Shown one piece after another: positions 41,351 to 55,332 of a stretch of DNA of 64,000 bases. Position 1 is the stretch's first letter, and every line of letters begins with the position of its first letter. A program made the translations under genes and the position numbers. Source of the stretch: Chaetoderma sp. LZ-2023a (Eukaryota > Mollusca > Caudofoveata > Chaetodermatida > Chaetodermatidae); NCBI GenBank assembly GCA_034401795.1, contig CM067360.1, positions 123,979,901-124,043,900 of the forward strand. Reading direction: 5' to 3'. The notes below the pieces were generated by a model. That model was given only the letters and a program-made list of their open reading frames with translations, made no database searches and was not told where the DNA came from.

Positions 41351-41578
41351 TGGTGGGTGGGGAGTAAATGGGAGAGGAAGGGAGGTAGAAGAGCGGGATG
41401 GAGGTGTAGGCGTGTGTGCGACTGGAGATCGAGGAGATAGTGTTTTCTTTATTTCAAGTGGGTCGATATCTATAATTAATTTAATTAGAAGAGTTTGCTG
41501 GTCTGCCTTTGAAAACAACAATGTTGTTCTTTATTAGCAGATTACATTAACTCGCCTTGCAGAAACCTTGTTTAATGA

Positions 41579-41969
41579 ACCTTTGCAGTTTTGCTATTCC
41601 CAGCCCACCTCTAGCTAAGCTCTACCCACACTTCGCCGTGTTGGAATTGCTCGATCCCCGAATTCCATAGCTATCAATTTCCTGAAAACTATACAGGTAA
41701 GCTGTTGCATATTTTGTAACTAATTTGACTGGGTGCTGCCTATGGCAGCAACAGCGCCCAGTCAAATTAGTTTCAAAATATTCAATAGAATATTTATTAA
41801 ATAACAAAGACATACAATTCGTACAACAACGCATAGTCCGTCTTCAAATATGCGTTCGTGCCGTACTTGTCTACATAAGTCATGGCGTCATTCATAATGA
41901 CATCATTCATTATGATGTCATTCTACACGTCACGTAGTTGATTATGACGTCATATGATGGCGGAAAGGT
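41579..41969 (+). mobile_element. Hairpin MITE, near-complete
   Basis: Same family: acctttgcagttttgctatt, gctcgatcc, hairpin ggtgctgcc/tatggcagcaacagcgccc, ACGTCA motifs, ends cggaaaggt. Confidence 0.7.
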
Positions 41970-42237
41970 TTATTAAAGGACGCCGCTCTCTATGGCAAGA
42001 TACTGGTTTCGTCCAGAATGTACAAAGTGAGAATGAAAAAACACCCTAGACCATAATCTCTTGGATGCAGCCACTGACCCCAGCCCAGCGCCACTACTAT
42101 GACAGAAATCCGTTAGACCAACCCACAGGGCCCGTGGCTGCTCTTAGCAATAACACTGATATTGCGATGGTCACATCCATGCAACTCATCCACTCCACCA
42201 TAGGTTTCGCAACCTTTCGCAACCTTTGGTGCCCTGC

Positions 42238-42314
42238 TCATCGGGTAGAAGGAGAATTCGAACACAGCGGTTGCTTTACGAGTCGACCTCGTTACCATTA
42301 TACCTCAGGAACAC
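42238..42314 (-). repeat. Possible tRNA-derived SINE head
   Basis: Read on minus, tataatggtaacgagg resembles an A box and gttcgaattc a B box about 30 bases later. The anticodon arm does not pair well and no 3' tail is evident, so this is weak. Confidence 0.3.
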
Positions 42315-42424
42315 GGGCATGTAATATGTCTGGGTTAGACCGTAATTAGGCAAAGTTCGAATATTTTTTATTATGCCTACGTAATGTTCTCGGGCATCTT
42401 TAACCTGTACAATATATCACAGAG

Positions 42425-42815
42425 ACCACGTTTAGCTAGGCCCCGCCCATCGTTAGCTAAGCTCCTCCACACTTCGTCCGTGTTGGGCTCCCTCGATCGC
42501 TTAACTCCCTGACAATCAATTTCCAGGTAAGCTTTTGAATATTTTGAAACTAATTTGGCTGGGTGCTGTTGCTGCACATGACAGCAACAGCGCCCGCTCT
42601 GGCAGCAATAGGTCCCATTCAAATGAGTTTCAAAATATTCAACAGCATGTTTAATAATAAAGACATACAATTCGTACAACAACACCTAGTCCGACATCAA
42701 TCTTAAAGCGTTCGTGACGAACTTATCTATGCCAGTCATGACGTAATTGATTATGACGTGATCCTACAATTCGCGTTGTTGATTATGACGTCATAAGATT
42801 ATTGAGTAAACTGGA
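42425..42815 (+). mobile_element. Hairpin MITE, diverged
   Basis: tagctaggccccgcccatcg start, ccctcgatcgc, hairpin with an extra ggcagcaatagg insertion in the right arm, ACGTCA/ACGTGA motifs, ends aaactggaa. Confidence 0.6.
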
Positions 42816-42856
42816 ATCCTCCTTTGTGTTGTGCAAAAGCACTTAACTGGACAAAA

Positions 42857-42951
42857 CATCCCTGACAACGCAGCTTACTAGGCCGATGCTGGGCCGATAC
42901 CGGGCCGGTGTCGGCCCAGCATCGGCCCAGTATGCTGCGTTATCTCGGATG
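42857..42951. repeat. 95-bp GC-rich near-perfect palindrome
   Basis: Arms catccctgacaacgcagc and gctgcgttatctcggatg enclose ggccgatgctgggccgat / tcggcccagcatcggcc. Likely a tiny foldback element. Confidence 0.8.
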
Positions 42952-44849
42952 TAAATGGGCATGACCACATAAATACGGAGAGGATCATTATGCGAATATG
43001 ATAGGTGGGCTACACATTGAAATGAATGATTGAAAAGTTTTATGGCAATAGCTCAATGCGGCTGGGTGGTGGGAGGAATTTGTTACAACGTTAGCCAGAG
43101 CAACATCAACGATTAGTGTCAGTCATGTAACGCGAACAACATGGGCGCACCACATAAGGGTTGGGTCTATCCCTCTCCACATACTTCTGAAGCCGGCATA
43201 TAAAAATACAGTAACATTCATGTAGAGGATGATGGTGCATTGTTATCTTCTGCTGATTGATGTAGTACACAAGGGGAAACCAAACCACAATTCAAGTACT
43301 GATATTTACGTGAGTCTGAGAATAGAACTTCTACTCCTTCAGGTCGTATAGTCTCTCAGAAATGGCAACGACGCGATTTATTTTTAGTGTCTGGGAAAGA
43401 TTGATCCATTGATGTTCTCACTGGATAGCACCGGATAACAGTAACTATGCCAGTGGACTCCAAACTCATATAATAGATTTGCTGGCATTGTCAGAAAAGC
43501 ATCCTAGCATGTATTCTGAGTGCATCCACACAATGTACAACCGGCAAAAAGAGTAACACAGGAGCATCGAGGGGCATCGGTAACACAGATAAAATTATTT
43601 GGCGAGCAAATTGAGGTGAGTTGATAATTCATCATTTTTTTTTCTGGTACATGTTTATTGTCGGATATAAATGATGACGCAGATATTGCAATGAACGTTT
43701 AAAGGTTGTGCATGTAGATTTCCTGTAATCAACACGCTGTTGTTAATTCATGGCCTGCCGTCAAGTTGAAAGTTATCTGAAAACGCATCAAACTTTGACA
43801 CGTCTTCACTTTTGGCCTTTCTTCTTGAATTTGCCCAATCTACTGGAAAAATAAATATATCTGTAGGAACTTTGGTTTATCTTCTCCCTGGTCACCAAAG
43901 AACAGACTCATCAGTATCAGGTTTTTTGCAGGACATTATTGCAAACATGCATAGTGTAGGCAGTAATGGCAGTCGAGAACAACAGGTAAATTATTTTGAA
44001 ACAATCAGCTACAACACACTGAACATGGATATAACATGATGTTCGTGACAGAAATATGATGCTTATTTTTCATATTATTCTGAAATCCCATGCCTCTGTG
44101 AGCTCCGGTGGCGATAAAAGGGTTAAACCTATATCCAACTGCGACGACGGTTGCTATCATATGATCGTAAGACAATACATAGCAATCACATTTCTATACA
44201 GTCACGTTAGCTTATGCCACCCGCAACATATTTGGACTCCAAATCCGCTACAATATAGGTAGACAGATTGTTATTCAGTCTTGCATGCTTTCTGGTTGAT
44301 TTAATGAAATAAATTACTTCATGTCAATTATAAAAGCGTAGGGGATATTCGTAATCGAGTTTTACATTCATACAAAATTTATATCAGTTAGAATTAAGAT
44401 AATTGTATTTGTTATTATGATTAGGTTATAATCAATGTAGATTTCATTATTTATAAAATGTATGGAATCTCTATGGATTATTTGAGCAGTTATGTAGGAG
44501 TTACAAATCAACGTGTTGTTGTATATCCGCGTGATCCAGACGGGTCACAATACATTCTGCGCATGTGTTAAAATCGTCGCCTCGACGAGTATTCGGTGGT
44601 TGGCATTCGTTAGAGTTAGTTGCCCCTTAGCGAAGTTGTGATGTAGGCAGCCAGCGTCTCACGTGTATATATTTCTACGCCGGCCATATACACCGGCGTG
44701 GCTGAGAGAATGTTTCCATTGTGAAGTTCAAATATATCAGTTTAGGGCCCATTAACAGTTAATTCACGTTTGTCCAGTCAATATACGTTTTGATTTGTGG
44801 GCACAATATGAACTTTCATCCAAGAATCTCTCCATGACTTTTGGTCATT
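42952..44849. other. Non-coding stretch
   Basis: No gene supported; short ORFs without recognisable domains. Confidence 0.5.
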
Positions 44850-45240
44850 AATATCAGCTATAGCCAGGTCTCCAGCTCCTGGTAATATCATCTGTAGCCA
44901 GGTCTCCAGCTCCTGGTAATATCATCTGTAGCCAGGTCTCCCGCTCCTGGTAATATCATGTGTAGCCAGGTTTCCAGCTCCTGGTAATATCAGCTATAGC
45001 CAGGTCTCCAGCTCCTGGTATTGTCATCTGCAGCCAGGTCTTCAGCTCCTGGTAATATCATTCGTAATCAGGTCTCCAGCTCCTGGTAGTATCATCCATG
45101 ACCAGATTTCCAGCTTCTGATAATATCGTGCGTAACCAGGTCTCCAGCCCCTGGTCATCATTAACTATCACCAGATAACCAGCTCCTGTTTAACGTGGTT
45201 GTGGGTCAGATAACCAGCTTCTCGCCATTCGCTAATCCAT
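44850..45240. repeat. 34-bp minisatellite, decaying toward its 3' end
   Basis: Unit about tagccaggtctccagctcct plus ggtaatatcatctg. The first five or six units are close to identical; later ones (accagataacc, gctcctg) drift. Confidence 0.9.
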
Positions 45241-48200
45241 CACATCTTTAGCTTCTGGCAGCCCGTGGCCAGGCCTATTCAGCATTTCAGATCCGCCTAC
45301 GTCATAAGATAAATTCCGGTCGTTTATATGTTCGTGTTACGCGTTCGTCTGGGTGCACCCACATCTTTCCGTCGTCTTCAATACGATATCAGAATTCGTA
45401 TTGTGATCATTCGTCCGCAGGACCCTTTCGTCTTCAAGCCACAAAGAAATGACTGTTTCCATTGAGCATTTACAACAGCTATACTACATTCATGTCGTAT
45501 ATTATTGATTTATTATATGAAAGTTGTACATTGATTGTTGTCATAACTATTAACACATTAATTAGATTAATATTTTCAAGGTTAAACTCTGAACCAAGAA
45601 CCGTTAAGTCTTAAGTTTATCGACATAAAATCATACATGCTGAATTTTGAGCATTTATGATTTCTGAAGTGAACTAAATCGTCTGTGATATTCTTTGAGG
45701 ATTGATATAAATGACATCGGATCGAAAAATCGATTTGATGCGATTGTTATCAAAACTCAAAGAAAGAGCAGGGATTTGGATCAACCAGGATCAATCCGTT
45801 GGATCGCTAATGGTCGTTTCGATCTAGATATGACGTCAAGGATTAGAGTTCTTGTTTTGGGTCAAATTAGTTTATGAATATTCAACGTAAGACATTGAGG
45901 GTTTCAGTAGTTATAATTTTGAAATCCTGCTTCAACAGAATCATCTTTATATTCATATAATATATCAATTGTAACAATCATGTCAACTGTACAATACTGC
46001 TATAATTTTACAACATATCAGAAAGTAGGCAAGAATGAATGAATATTATTTTTCAAATCTGTCTTTGTTTATTTCCTCTTAATTACCACCACATTGTGAA
46101 TCAATAGGTTAAAGTTCAATTGCTAATGCAGATTACTCTTCCATACGTCGAGCCAAGATAAGGAAGTGTTGGAATTCACCTCAAATCGGTCCCATAAGGT
46201 TTCCTTCGAATAAAAGGGTTAACCATTGACAATGGAAATCATTTAGATACCCCTAGACATCTATTCTATCGTTTCCATTTTGGGTTAAGCATTTTGGCAA
46301 AATAAAATATCCGGTAATCATTTGATTAATGACGTCATAATCATTACTGTGGTTTTGTCTTTTGGATAAAACGCATTGGTGTTTCACATCATACAGTAAT
46401 CTAATCCACGCCAACGTCAGCTAATTCCCTAACACAACTAACATTAAACACCAAAAAAATAGAAGTTATATTATTAGTCTATGTTTAAAGTTTGTGACAG
46501 TTTTCTTGAATTAATCTATTTTTATTTCAAACTAGTATTGGTCAGTCACTTAAACTACATATTTATTCCAGTAGAATTGCAACAGGATTTTGCTAGCGTA
46601 ACATTGATCTAATAGTGTCCTCTTCATTATCTGACAAAGTCAGTTACATATACTATGTAGTTTGAATTACTTCCATTAAGTTTTTAATCTAGTTCATTCT
46701 GAATACTTAGGATCATGATTTAAGTGAGCTAAATATGAAACATGCTAAATATTTTGAGAATAATTTGAAAGCTGTTGCTGACAAAATATCAATCACTTTC
46801 TGTTAGATTATCTAAATAAGATGTAGTGGATACATACTGCATGGATACTTACACATTGTTATCAACACCATGTACACCTGTAGATAGAATGGAATGGGTT
46901 TACTATCAAATGTGGAGGTGTCTTGTAATTGTCTCTATTCTGAGGCGGCGTTAACTGAATAAGTAGGCCTCAAGCAGGTGCTAATTTTGCCATGCATGCT
47001 ATTCCCTTAAAATTTTCTAAGCTTTCATTTCACCCTATTTAATTCATTTTTATATCTCGATAAAGTAAATTCCCAGATGATGTTAATGGTCTTTAAATTT
47101 TGACAATCTGATAGAAATTTAAATGAAATTATCAAAACTGAGACTATTAACCCTTTCAACAACAAATGCCTGAAAAAGTATATACTTTATGATATAAAAC
47201 ATAATGTTGAATATTTTGAAATTAATTTTACCGGAATCTGTTGCTTCAACGGCAGCAATGGCTTCCAGTTAAATTAATTTTAAAATATTCAGCATGTTTC
47301 CTGTATGGTAGCTCTGAAGATGAGATATGGGGAATGATTTATTGGTGAAAGTGATCAATCCTGTACTGATTATTTTGTTCCAGCTAATTTGAGAGAAAGT
47401 GAATGTTTCCCACAATAGCAATAATCTGCTGTCAAATTTGCGAAAATTATTCAACATGCTTCAATAAAATCTCCTAAAATCAGGTATCCTGAAATTCAGA
47501 AGGAAAACTCTTGATGGAGAAGTAGAATCCTTCAATATAAAAAATTATTATCTAACATCCAGGTGTGTTTTGACTATATTTTATTGACACGAGTCACTGA
47601 CCAGGCAAGCCGTTTGAATAGAGAGGGAGGGGATGGGGGCATTATGCAGAGGTGTGAGATCTTACATAACATGCTACCGGGGTAAAACATTTAAAGCTTA
47701 ATTTCTTTGATCTTGAGACCTGCTATCTACATTGCAACACTATAAAGGACATTTGTTGAATATTTTGAAAATAATTTGACTGAAAGCTGTTTCTACTTTA
47801 GGCACCAATAGCTTCCAGTCCAATTAAATTCATTGTATCAACATATCTCTTTCATATTATTCCTTGTGGAGAGTTTGTTGTATATGTATCTGGTATTTAG
47901 AGTACAAAGTGTTACTAGTTAAAAAGTGCTATTCGCAAAGCCACGTGCTTCATAGGAGAAGATAGTAAATGATGTCTTGTCCACTCTGTTCACTGTTTAC
48001 AATCACATATGAGATATATGAAGCTAGTATGCTTAACCCGTTTCACTCTGTATACATGTGTATAGCTTGATGACATGTATTATGTAGATATTTGTTCGTA
48101 TTTGAGTGTATTTGACAAAATACGCCAAATACCATGAGCAAATACAAATACAAATATAGAGTTTTGTAAAATGGCAAATACAAATACATAAAATTAACGT

Positions 48201-48785
48201 ATTTAAATTCAAACACAAATACGTATTTGGCCCCAGGCCTGCTGTCTATCGGCATGAAGATTTACATTTAAAATTTGATAAATAATCAACAACATGCATA
48301 AATAGCTGACAATAAACAACATGCATAAATGGCAGACGTGATGCCTAGGGAGCAAGGTGTCGACATTTGGAATTTTGAGAACGGTCTGCTGTCAAGGACA
48401 TACCATATTGATCCTTGTCCCGTGTAGAATATTCTCCTACTAGACGGATCTGGATGCTGAAGGTTACTGTGCATTTGAAATGTAGGTTACGGTCACAATT
48501 TTTTAATATTTTCTGCATTTCGCTTAAACTCAATTTAAAGACATGATAGAACAGTAAATCCCACTAAATAATATGATTTCTTCTGCGGAAAAGTTTCACT
48601 CTTCAGTGCATAGCAGTCCGTGCAGTTTATAGAAGTGTATAGAAGAGCCGGGAGTGGAAACGCAGTACATAACCCGTGACGCGGATACCGCCATCTTTGT
48701 TTACCGCGTATCGCGCGGATTGCACTATGGGACTGTTTGGGGGCAGTCGATCGTGCGGGCATAAACAAATGCACGTGAATGCATG
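45241..48785. other. AT-rich non-coding stretch with hairpin remnants
   Basis: Hairpins of the ttgaatattttgaaa / tttaaaatattcagc type at about 47207-47300 and 47756-47845 resemble the MITE core. A minor aaatacaaat-rich run lies at about 48110-48230. No gene supported. Confidence 0.4.
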
Positions 48786-48984
48786 GTTTTATGCTCATAT
48801 CAGCCAAAAATGACTTCTGCAGTGGTCTTGAGAAATGTCTATTTACAGACCAAGGGAAGAATATTTTTGAAAATTTACCATTGATAACCGAGCCAGTCAT
48901 TTCAGTGGTAAATTTTCAAAAATGGTCTTGTCTTGGTCTGCAAATGGACATTTTTCTTTGAGAATTTGAGGGTTAACGGGTTAA
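48786..48984 (-). mobile_element. piggyBac-type MITE, partial or reversed
   Basis: Shares the gtccatttgcag / ctgcaaatggac arms and the central palindrome (aaccgagccagtcatttcag), ending gagggttaacgggttaa. Confidence 0.55.
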
Positions 48985-50187
48985 ACAGAATTGGCCTTCT
49001 CCGAAAATCTCCCTTGCCCCACCCATGCAGCTTATGGCCCCGTGCTGGATTCATGAAACATACTTAAGTATAGGAACATGCATAATGATTAAGTGTAACT
49101 AACAAATGTAGCATTGTGATTGGGCCATGACGAAAAAAGCTGCATAATTAAAATATAGTTTAAGAAGCATGTTTTGTGAAGCAAACTCAACAATTATATT
49201 TTTTAATCTGGCAATAATGTCAGCGCTGAAAGATCGTCGGCGGCTAATACTGTTCGTCCGTCAGTCTCTCCCCCAGAATGCGTTTTTAGCGTTCATTTTC
49301 AGTTTATTTCAGTTTATTTGTATCTAATATATGAGTAGGGTACGTGTATATTTTAGTTAAGTATCTCAATATAATTGTATTCGCTTTAAAATACGTGTCG
49401 TGGAATCTCTCCCCTATTCATTCATAGGGGAAGAGAAAGACGATATAGCCATTACTACAAGCGACGTTATTGGCCGACGTCATTTTAATATACACTGCCA
49501 CCAAACGCTCCCACAATGCAATGCGCTTAGAAAGTTCGCACGAGTCACGTGGTTAAAACCGGTCATCTGCGAAACGGGTTCAAGCGCAATGCATTAGAGT
49601 TCAGTGACGTGTGTGTCCTTTTTATCTATAACATCGCAAAAGGTGTCTAGTTGCTCGCCACCTTAAAGTAGATTTGTGCATTTCTCTTCAGTGATATGCT
49701 ATACATTGCTCTGCTCTTCTATGCACCGGACTTTCCCTCACTGCACTTGTATTTCATGCTATATTATACACGTCTATTCTCAGCATTGCTATTTCCTGTT
49801 TGTTCAGTCCTTCGAAATTGACCAGATTGATCACCATTTAACCATTAGAAAAATGGCTAGCGCATAACCTTTGACGCAGGTCTTGCTGATCAGCATGGAA
49901 TGATTTCATTCGCTCTTACATATTATCGAAATTCTTTTTGAAACTTCCGAGGTTTTGAAAGATTAATATAATAAAGTCTCAACTATCAAACAAAATGGCA
50001 AATCTCATGTAAAACAAGAACGCTGCAGCGTACATTGTCTCGCCTGTGAAGGCGTGGATAGAATCTACGTTCAGTTATCCTGATTCCCATACGCAAAGTT
50101 ATATAATCCAGCTTCACAAATATTCTGAACATTGTCATATGACGAATTAAGTTTTTCTTTAATATCACTTTCTGCCAGGGCTGCTGA
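48985..50187. other. Non-coding stretch
   Basis: No gene supported. Confidence 0.5.
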
Positions 50188-50188
50188 C

Positions 50189-50243
<55 letters not shown>

Positions 50244-50250
50244 AATAATT
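50188..50250. repeat. (AAT)n microsatellite
   Basis: About 20 units with one substitution. Confidence 0.95.
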
Positions 50251-50279
50251 AGATTGCACGGTCGATGACGCGTCATCGC

Positions 50280-50560
50280 ATATCGTCGCTTTGACCTTTT
50301 GACCCTAATCTAATTGTTATCTTGCAAAGTGTATTCCTATGGGTAACACTCATACAAAATTTGGTTGAATTCCACACAAATCTTTGGGGAGAATTGCAGT
50401 ATAATTAATTTGACCTTTTGACCCCTGCCATGCACCTTGGGGGGCGCAGCCTAATGCTCTTTCACAGTGCATTGCTATGGGTAACCCACATACTAAATAT
50501 GGTTCAATTCCGACCAACTGTTTGGGAGGAGTTAGTGACGGACGGACGGACAGACGGACG
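50280..50560. repeat. Dispersed repeat ending in a (GACG)n-like tract
   Basis: Two related halves, each with ttgaccttttgacc, ctatgggtaac and ttggttgaattcc or ggttcaattcc. It ends in gacggacggacggacagacg, a style common among invertebrate interspersed repeats. Confidence 0.45.
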
Positions 50561-51117
50561 GAGGCGATTACAATATCCCAGACATTTTTTCAAAACATGG
50601 GAATAATTTAACAGGATTACGGATGGTCCCCACAACATAAGCTCACTTGGCCATTGTGGCTAATTGAGGTAATAATGTTAATATTAATTAGAACAAGGAT
50701 GATGATGATGAGGACTAGGATGACGTGGAAATGTGTAAACCCTATGCCTGACTTTTCCATTCGGGACGAGACAATAATATACACATGCAGACAAATCACC
50801 TAATGTACCCATTAATGATCCACACTGAAACAAATTCATTTCTGTTACTGTGCTCATGCACCAGTAACAGAATGCTCATGTCTAATGGGAAAGATACAGT
50901 GATATAGATTACCCAAAAATGCTAATATCAGAACATAAACGACGCCGCTGCAGCCGCTGGAAATAGTGATCCCTCCACGTATGCCTCGCTTCTGCTTCGC
51001 AGGCTATGAAAATCTAAATGCTTACTGGCTACTGGCAAACTTTATTGAACTGAATTGTGAAAAACTTCTAAAACTACCGGGACACCAAAATAAAGACTTA
51101 AAAATGTAATTATAAAG

Positions 51118-51985
51118 TGCCCTTTATATTATAGAGAACATGTCTGCAGTTTCAGTAAGATCTGATTGGACAATGCTGAAACAAAGATTTCTAAAAATCT
51201 TAACCATAAAATCATGTAAGATATTCTATGTCGAAAACCATGGAAAATTTTGCAAAATTTTTCAAACTTTAAAGAAACCCAAAATAATGATGGAACCACC
51301 AGATACAGTCTCATCTTGTAAGCGAGCTACTTGACAGAACAAGATACCCATGGTATTATCCAATGGGGAAGCCATAAGGATTATAGCCTCAAGACTGAAC
51401 CGCAAAGTCTACCTGCTTACTGTACTAGGAGTGCAAGAATGCACGACAATCAATTACATTTTCTATGTCGAAAACCATGGAAAATTCATCAAGTTTTCAA
51501 AATTAAAAAAACTATTGATGGGGTATGCTTCCCTATATTATAGAGAACATGTCTCTAAAGTTTCAGTAAGATCTGATGGGTCAATGCTGAGAAATAATGA
51601 TCTCTAAAAACCTTAACCATAAAAAAACCTGTACATTTTCTATGTCGAAAGCCATGGAAAAGTCAGCAAAAGGTTTTCAAAATTAAAAAAATATATTGAT
51701 GGAGTCTGCTTCCCTATATGATAGAGAACATGTCTGTAAAGTTTCAGCAAGATCTGATGGGTCAATGCTGAGAAATAATGATCTCTAAAAACCTTAACCA
51801 TAAAAAACCTGTACATTTTCTATGTCGAACACCATGGAAAATTCAGCAAAATGTTTTCAGAATTTTGTTAAAATAATGATGGAATGAGCTTCCCTACATT
51901 ATAGATAAGATGTCTGTAAAGTTTCAGCAAGATCTGATGGGGCAATGATGAGAAATATTGATATTTAAAAACCTTAACCATAAGT
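51118..51985. repeat. About 180-bp tandem repeat, roughly 4-5 units
   Basis: Phrases tatagagaacatgtct, caatgctgagaaataatg and ttctatgtcgaaaaccatgg recur at ~180-bp steps (51540, 51720, 51900). The first units are more diverged. The array ends in a (GAC)n tract. Confidence 0.85.
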
Positions 51986-52765
51986 ACAGATATGGTGACG
52001 TCGACGACGCCGACGACGACGACGACAACGACGGAAATAGTGATCCCTATGTCTCGCTTCTGCTTCGCAGGCGAGACAAAAATTGTATATTAACCGCATT
52101 ATTACCTATCTATCTGCCTAACTACCTACTTCCCTACCTAACTAGCGACGTACCTAACCGTCTGTCCATTCATCCACCTGCCCTTCCACCGATTTGTCAG
52201 TCTGTCCGTCCGGCCTGCCATCCATCCACCTGCCTGTCTGTATAGATGTGCAGATCCCTATAGGCTCGGACCGAATGTTGACATAACTGCTTTCCTGTCT
52301 AAGCCCACTGATAGTTTACCAGGTTGTAAAACCAAGGTTACGCTTGTTGTATACCTTTCTGCCTTTAATCCGCCCAGTAGAATGGCTGCGATAGTCTGCC
52401 GTTGCACTGGTGGCAATCAATATATTACCCCCTGTCAAGAGTCCCACATCTTGTTCGGCTCCCTCTGTGAGAAGCTACGGAAACTGCAAAGGGGCAAAGC
52501 TTTTGTGCTCTACGTCTGTACCAGCAGGCACTATGTGGGCTCGGGCACCGAAATTCGCCCATGCACGCCTTCAGGTTCCTCTGGTTATTCAGAGCTCATA
52601 GTGCTTCCTGACTGACCTGACATCCTTATGGGGTGAAGAATTCTGTTCTGCCAGTGAAAAAGCTTACGTCACGAAGGCTGTAGTCTGCTGGCCAGGAGAA
52701 CCCCGCAGGATCCACCACCATCTGTATTCTTTAATCATTCGTTTCTATGTAAAAGATCTGAATAG
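51986..52765. other. Non-coding stretch
   Basis: ORF of 77 codons at 52382-52615 has no recognisable domain. A ctacctacc/tccatcc-rich run lies at about 52105-52230. Confidence 0.4.
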
Positions 52766-53048
52766 ACCTTTCCAGTTTTAGCTATGCCCTGCCAATCTCT
52801 ACCTAAGCTCCACCCACCCCTCGCGCGTGTTAGGATCGATCGATCCCTGAACTCCCTGACTATCAATTTCCAGACAACTATGCAGATAAGCTGCTGAATA
52901 GACAATTTAGTTTTAAAATATGCAACTGCAGTTAAGCGTTCGTGACGTACTTATCTGCGTCCTTCATGCAGTCATTGATTATGACGTCATCTTATGCGTC
53001 ACATAGTTGATTATGACGTGATATGATAGATGGATAAACTAGAAATGT
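52766..53048 (+). mobile_element. Hairpin MITE with central deletion
   Basis: acctttccagttttagctat, gatcgatcc, then the hairpin is mostly missing, followed by ACGTCA-type motifs. Confidence 0.6.
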
Positions 53049-53860
53049 TAATTGCTGTAATAGTAGCACCAAATTCAACTTTGTTGTATCTGTATTTAAT
53101 ATTACAGCAATGCTGTTAACTCTTCATCTGGCGTGTGTACCAGCCAGCCGAGTTTTGAGTCATGCATTATAGGAAGGTCTTTTCTCAAAATATGTTAATC
53201 TAAGAAAGGTGTATTCAAATCACCAATGTGAATATTATCAATTTGTAAAGCTTTAATTTTTTAACTAACATTAATGTAATACTCTTCGCTATATCAAGAT
53301 AGACGTCGGATTTACTTTGTACGCTGATGAGATATAACATGGGAACAGGCTCCATATATGTAGTGAATAACGTATCACACCTATCGTCGTTGATATGATA
53401 TTTCGGATTTATCACGCTTGTCAGGTAAATATATCCTTGCGAACGAGCTTTAGCTCTTCTGGTATGTGTTTCTTTTTTAAGCATAGGCCTATACTCGTTT
53501 TGTTCAGGCACCGAATGGAAATGTCCGCCACAAATCACACAAGTGTTCTCGAGCGATTATGTCACACGACAACACATTGTTGTTGTTGTTATATTTATAA
53601 ACTCCTTTCGTTTGAGACGATATTATGCTAGCCTCCAGATCTTGAACTCCTTTATACATTTGATGGCAATGTGTATGGGATACTCTATAGATTACATAAA
53701 AAAAAATACATCAAGTACTCTTTTGATCAGTTACTAGAACATGGGTGTAAACACAAAACACATAGCGCTATTTCTCTGCTTGTCACTCTTTTCTGAGACA
53801 GTGTCGTGACATTTAACTGCCCACGAACACAGCATGCGGTAGCGTGTAAGAAAATGGGAG

Positions 53861-53887
53861 AGCGAGCGAGCGAGCGAGCGAGCGAGC

Positions 53888-53922
<35 letters not shown>

Positions 53923-53927
53923 GGGCG
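53861..53927. repeat. (GCGA)n(GA)n(G)n compound microsatellite
   Basis: gcga units, then ga units, then a 13-G run. Confidence 0.95.
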
Positions 53928-54103
53928 GATAAATTGAGGGAGGGAAGAGAGGGATATCCAGAATCAGAAACAGCACGATGCAAATTGGCATCACTGATGA
54001 GGTTATTTAACATATTTCCAAGCGTAGTAGCGTCGCGGCGCGCCGCATTACAACGCGATGCAATTACACTGCCCAGCTATATACACTGCACTACAATGGG
54101 TTG

Positions 54104-54165
54104 CGATACAATACAATTCAATACAATACAATGCAATACAATACAATACAATACAATACAATACT
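54104..54165. repeat. (ATACA)n microsatellite
   Basis: Pentanucleotide units atacaatacaat with few changes. Confidence 0.9.
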
Positions 54166-54998
54166 GTCCAGGGGCAAATTTTCAAAAGAGGCGTAGAAAA
54201 TGGGTTTTGTGCAACACCTACTACACAGTTAGTTTGTCACTTAAGGCTATTTGGGGTGTGGCTCAGGAACAGTTCTAGTGCTGATGTACAGTTAAATTGT
54301 GGCAGCAACAATATATGACAGCCAATTTTCTATTAGGCTGGCGGCCGAGGCGTAGATATGGAAAATTCAGCAGATTTTCTTCCACCACTTAGATTCCTAA
54401 ACAATGCTCTCAACATGTTGGTATGAGATAAGTTTTGATATTGCTGCTTCAGTAATACCGGTTTTCCAAAATATAATACTATGTCAAAATAATGTTAAAA
54501 ACAACACAAAATCCCATGAAAATTGTTGTGTTTTTAGAAAATATTCTACTGTAATACTTTAGTAATGTATTTGGATAAACAATCAGTCTGCCAAGACAGT
54601 TAAAGCTGGTAATTCCGTCTTTCTACCGTTCTAATAGCAAAAGGTGTTGACAATTCCTTGACCTAACTATTGGCTTTGCGCTTCCCCATACCCATAAGCC
54701 CAGTATTTCCAAGAAAAGTAGCTCAGAAGGTCAAATCTGTCTTTATATGATAATTATAGTCATGAACTCAATATTCACATCAAAATTATTGTTGACAATG
54801 TTTTCACAAAATCCTGCTGACCATAACCATGTTTGATCAGTTCAACTCAAAATGTCACAAAATTATCAATATGCCATTAATCTTCTACATGATCAGCATC
54901 GTCGTCGTTATCCATGTCACACGTGAAATCTTTATTTGGACCTGTGCACTGTTTATTTCCCATGGAAATGCAGCATTCCATGCATCGCATCCAATTGC
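54166..54998. other. Non-coding stretch
   Basis: No gene supported. Confidence 0.5.
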
Positions 54999-55285
54999 AT
55001 TGGCAGGCACATGTGTTGATACGTTCACAGGCACATGTGTTGATGCGTTGACAGGCACCTATGTTGATGCGTTGGCATGCCCATGTGTTGATGCGTTGAT
55101 ACGCACATGGGTTGATGCGTTGGCAGGTATATGCATTGATGCATTGACAGGCACATGCGTTGACAGGCACACGTGTTGATGCGTTGACAGGCACATGCGT
55201 TGATGCGTTGACAGGCACATGTGTTAATGCTTTGATATGCACATTTGTTGATGCGTTGACAGACACATGTGTTGATGCGTTGTTT
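54999..55285. repeat. 24-bp minisatellite
   Basis: Unit about gttgatgcgttgacaggcac plus atgt, around 11-12 copies. Because 24 is a multiple of 3, it leaves ORFs open on both strands. Confidence 0.9.
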
Positions 55286-55332
55286 TCCTGTCATTCCACG
55301 TGCACCACGGATTCCATGACCATGCCTGACCT

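Noticed and set aside
42065-42349. 94-codon ORF
   Set aside because: Overlaps a possible SINE head on the other strand and has no recognisable domain.
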